Source of the DNA: UBA11164 sp002420085
GTDB taxonomy: Bacteria; Pseudomonadota; Gammaproteobacteria; Xanthomonadales; Xanthomonadaceae
DNA: 17,343 nucleotides
NCBI GenBank assembly: GCA_031976395.1
Contig: DALYLJ010000054.1
Coordinates: 1 to 17,343, forward strand
Direction of reading: 5' to 3'
A program made the translations under genes and the position numbers. Positions 16,186 through 17,343 of the stretch are shown piece by piece; the stretch's first letter is position 1; each line of letters begins with the position of its first letter. Below the pieces are notes generated by a model. The model saw nothing but the letters and a program-made list of their open reading frames with translations. It did not search any database and was not told the DNA's origin.

Positions 16186-17202
16186 TCACCACTCCACCTC
16201 AGCCATCGAGCAGTTCAGGCCCGAACCGATCCCGAGCAGGGCGATCCGCTTGCCCTTGGTCAGGCGACCGAGTTCGTTCAGCTTGCTCAATGCCACCGGC
16301 ACCGAGGCCGGACCGATGTTGCCATGCTCGGGGAACACGGTCAGCACCTTGCTCGGGTCGATGCCAAGCAGTTCGGTGAAGGCAGCGGTGTGGACCTTGC
16401 TGATCTGATGAACCACGAATTCATCAAGTTCGTCGCTGGCCCAGCCGAGCGCGGCACGGGCCGCCTGGAAGGTCTTGGCGGCCAGTTTAAGGCCCTCGAC
16501 CAGCAGGGTGCGGGTATCGGTGACCATGCGGTCCATGTTGCCCCGGCACAGATGCGAGAACTCGGTGGCGGCGCGGGTGACGCTGCCTTTGAAGCGATGG
16601 CCGTCGGGCAGCAGTTCGCTGCGGCCGAGCACCATGGCGGCAGCGCCCGAGCCGAGCGTGAGCGAGGCAAACTCGTCACGGAACTGCTCGGGGCCGACAT
16701 CGGGCTGGATGAGGCGTTGGATGGTGCGCTCGGTGATGACGTTGGAGACTTCGCCATCGACGATCAGTCCGTACTCGATGTCGCCCCGCTCGATCATCCG
16801 GGCGGCGATGTCCATGCCATTGAGGAAGGCCAGGCAGGCATTGCCGACATCGAAGTTCTGGCAGGTATCGGCCAGACCGAGGTTGCCGTGGATGATGCTG
16901 GCGGTCGAGGGTTCGAGGTAATCGCGACAGACCGACGTGTTGATCAGGATGCCGATGTGCTCATGAGCGACACCGGACGCAGCCAGCGCTTTCTGGGCGG
17001 CCAGGGTGGCGGCATCGGAGGGCTGGGTCAGGCCATCCCAGACGCGCCGCTCGTGGATGCCGGCGACATCCTCCAGCAGGTTGTCGCGAATGCCGAGCCG
17101 ATCCAGGGTCGGTTGCAGTCGGCTCATGATCTCGGCCGAACTCAGCCGGATCGGGGCATCGACATGCGCGACACTGGCGATGGAGACGTTCTTGTACAGC
17201 AT
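16186..17202 (-). CDS. oleA: OleA, acyl-CoA head-to-head Claisen condensing enzyme
   Basis: Thiolase-superfamily enzyme that joins two fatty acyl-CoAs to a 2-alkyl-3-keto acid, the first step of long-chain olefin biosynthesis with OleB, OleC and OleD. The 338-residue length equals X. campestris OleA as I recall it. Catalytic residues are visible: Cys123 in VGNACLAFLNGMD, His265 in VVHQISKVH, Asn295 in EHGNIGPAS, and Glu97 in DYLEPSTAS. These sit exactly 20 below the Cys143/His285/Asn315/Glu117 numbering used for the crystallised X. campestris enzyme. The C terminus GIGSGLNCSMAEVEW is also typical and separates it from FabH. The ATG at 17202 is preceded by AGGA and a good promoter. The next gene in its direction is the thaumatin-like gene, 169 bases away, not oleB, oleC or oleD; these would have to lie elsewhere or upstream, beyond the right edge. 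Confidence 0.95.
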   Translation of the reverse strand: MLYKNVSIASVAHVDAPIRLSSAEIMSRLQPTLDRLGIRDNLLEDVAGIHERRVWDGLTQPSDAATLAAQKALAASGVAHEHIGILINTSVCRDYLEPSTASIIHGNLGLADTCQNFDVGNACLAFLNGMDIAARMIERGDIEYGLIVDGEVSNVITERTIQRLIQPDVGPEQFRDEFASLTLGSGAAAMVLGRSELLPDGHRFKGSVTRAATEFSHLCRGNMDRMVTDTRTLLVEGLKLAAKTFQAARAALGWASDELDEFVVHQISKVHTAAFTELLGIDPSKVLTVFPEHGNIGPASVPVALSKLNELGRLTKGKRIALLGIGSGLNCSMAEVEW

Positions 17203-17243
17203 GGGTTGGTCCTGGGCACGGCCCGCAGCGGATCGAATCGATC

Positions 17244-17271
17244 AGTATACGCCGCGCCATGCATGGCCCAA
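17244..17271 (-). promoter_or_regulatory. Promoter of oleA
   Basis: On the minus strand TTGGGC (17271-17266) and TATACT (17249-17244) lie 16 bases apart. The -10 matches the consensus at five of six positions. The predicted start of transcription is about 35 bases before the oleA ATG. The spacing and the strong -10 make this the best promoter in the window. Confidence 0.6.
17256..17267. promoter_or_regulatory. 12-bp palindrome in the oleA promoter spacer
   Basis: GCCATGCATGGC is a perfect palindrome that starts in the spacer and reaches two bases into the -35 hexamer of the oleA promoter. A dimeric regulator bound here would block RNA polymerase. No regulator gene is visible, so its role is inferred from position alone. 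Confidence 0.45.
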
Positions 17272-17319
17272 CGCGAAGCGGGTCTCAGTGCGTGAACAGG
17301 CATGGCACTGGAATGGCTC

Positions 17320-17343
17320 AGCCGGAAATCCCGAGCCGGAAAT
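17320..17343. repeat. 10-bp direct repeat at the right edge
   Basis: AGCCGGAAAT occurs at 17320-17329 and again at 17334-17343, the last base of the window, with a 14-base period. It may continue beyond the edge as a longer array; with two copies visible nothing more can be said. Confidence 0.5.

Noticed and set aside
15913..17295. A 460-codon plus-strand open frame opposite oleA
   Set aside because: The minus-strand frame is OleA with its full catalytic set, so this is a shadow.

Overview
The window is about two-thirds G+C and reads as the chromosome of a gammaproteobacterium, most likely from or near the Xanthomonadales (Lysobacterales). The reasons are a RecC-RecB pair rather than AddAB, an enterobacterial-style QueD, and an OleA that matches the Xanthomonas campestris enzyme (as I remember it) almost residue for residue around its active site. 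There are no rRNA, tRNA, CRISPR, phage or insertion-sequence signatures. Coding density is high and no gene-free stretch exceeds 300 bases.

Layout. (1) 1-5787, minus strand: recC then recB, joined by an ATGA overlap; recB runs off the left edge inside helicase motif V, and recD is not visible. (2) 5980-6351, plus: queD for queuosine synthesis, divergent from recC. (3) 6530-6934, plus: a phasin for polyhydroxyalkanoate granules. It sits behind an AT-rich leader with a perfect TGC-type palindrome and ends at a strong intrinsic terminator (7018-7050). (4) 7076-11264, minus: a membrane-fusion protein and an RND pump forming a two-gene efflux operon without an outer-membrane channel gene. (5) 11544-12388, plus: free methionine-(R)-sulfoxide reductase translationally coupled to a stand-alone TfoX C-terminal-domain protein. 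(6) 12415-13595, minus: an unrecognised helical protein followed by a LOG-family phosphoribohydrolase. (7) 13791-16016, minus: a large secreted cysteine-rich protein carrying a thaumatin-like fold, the most unusual gene here. (8) 16186-17202, minus: oleA, the first enzyme of head-to-head long-chain olefin biosynthesis, with a good promoter whose spacer holds a 12-bp palindrome.

Most genes are housekeeping or stress related: DNA break repair, tRNA modification, carbon storage, efflux, oxidised-methionine repair and nucleotide salvage. The points most worth following are the bacterial thaumatin-like protein downstream of oleA, the probable PhaR-type operator at the phasin gene, the palindrome-rich control region of the RND operon, and the very high density of GATC sites.
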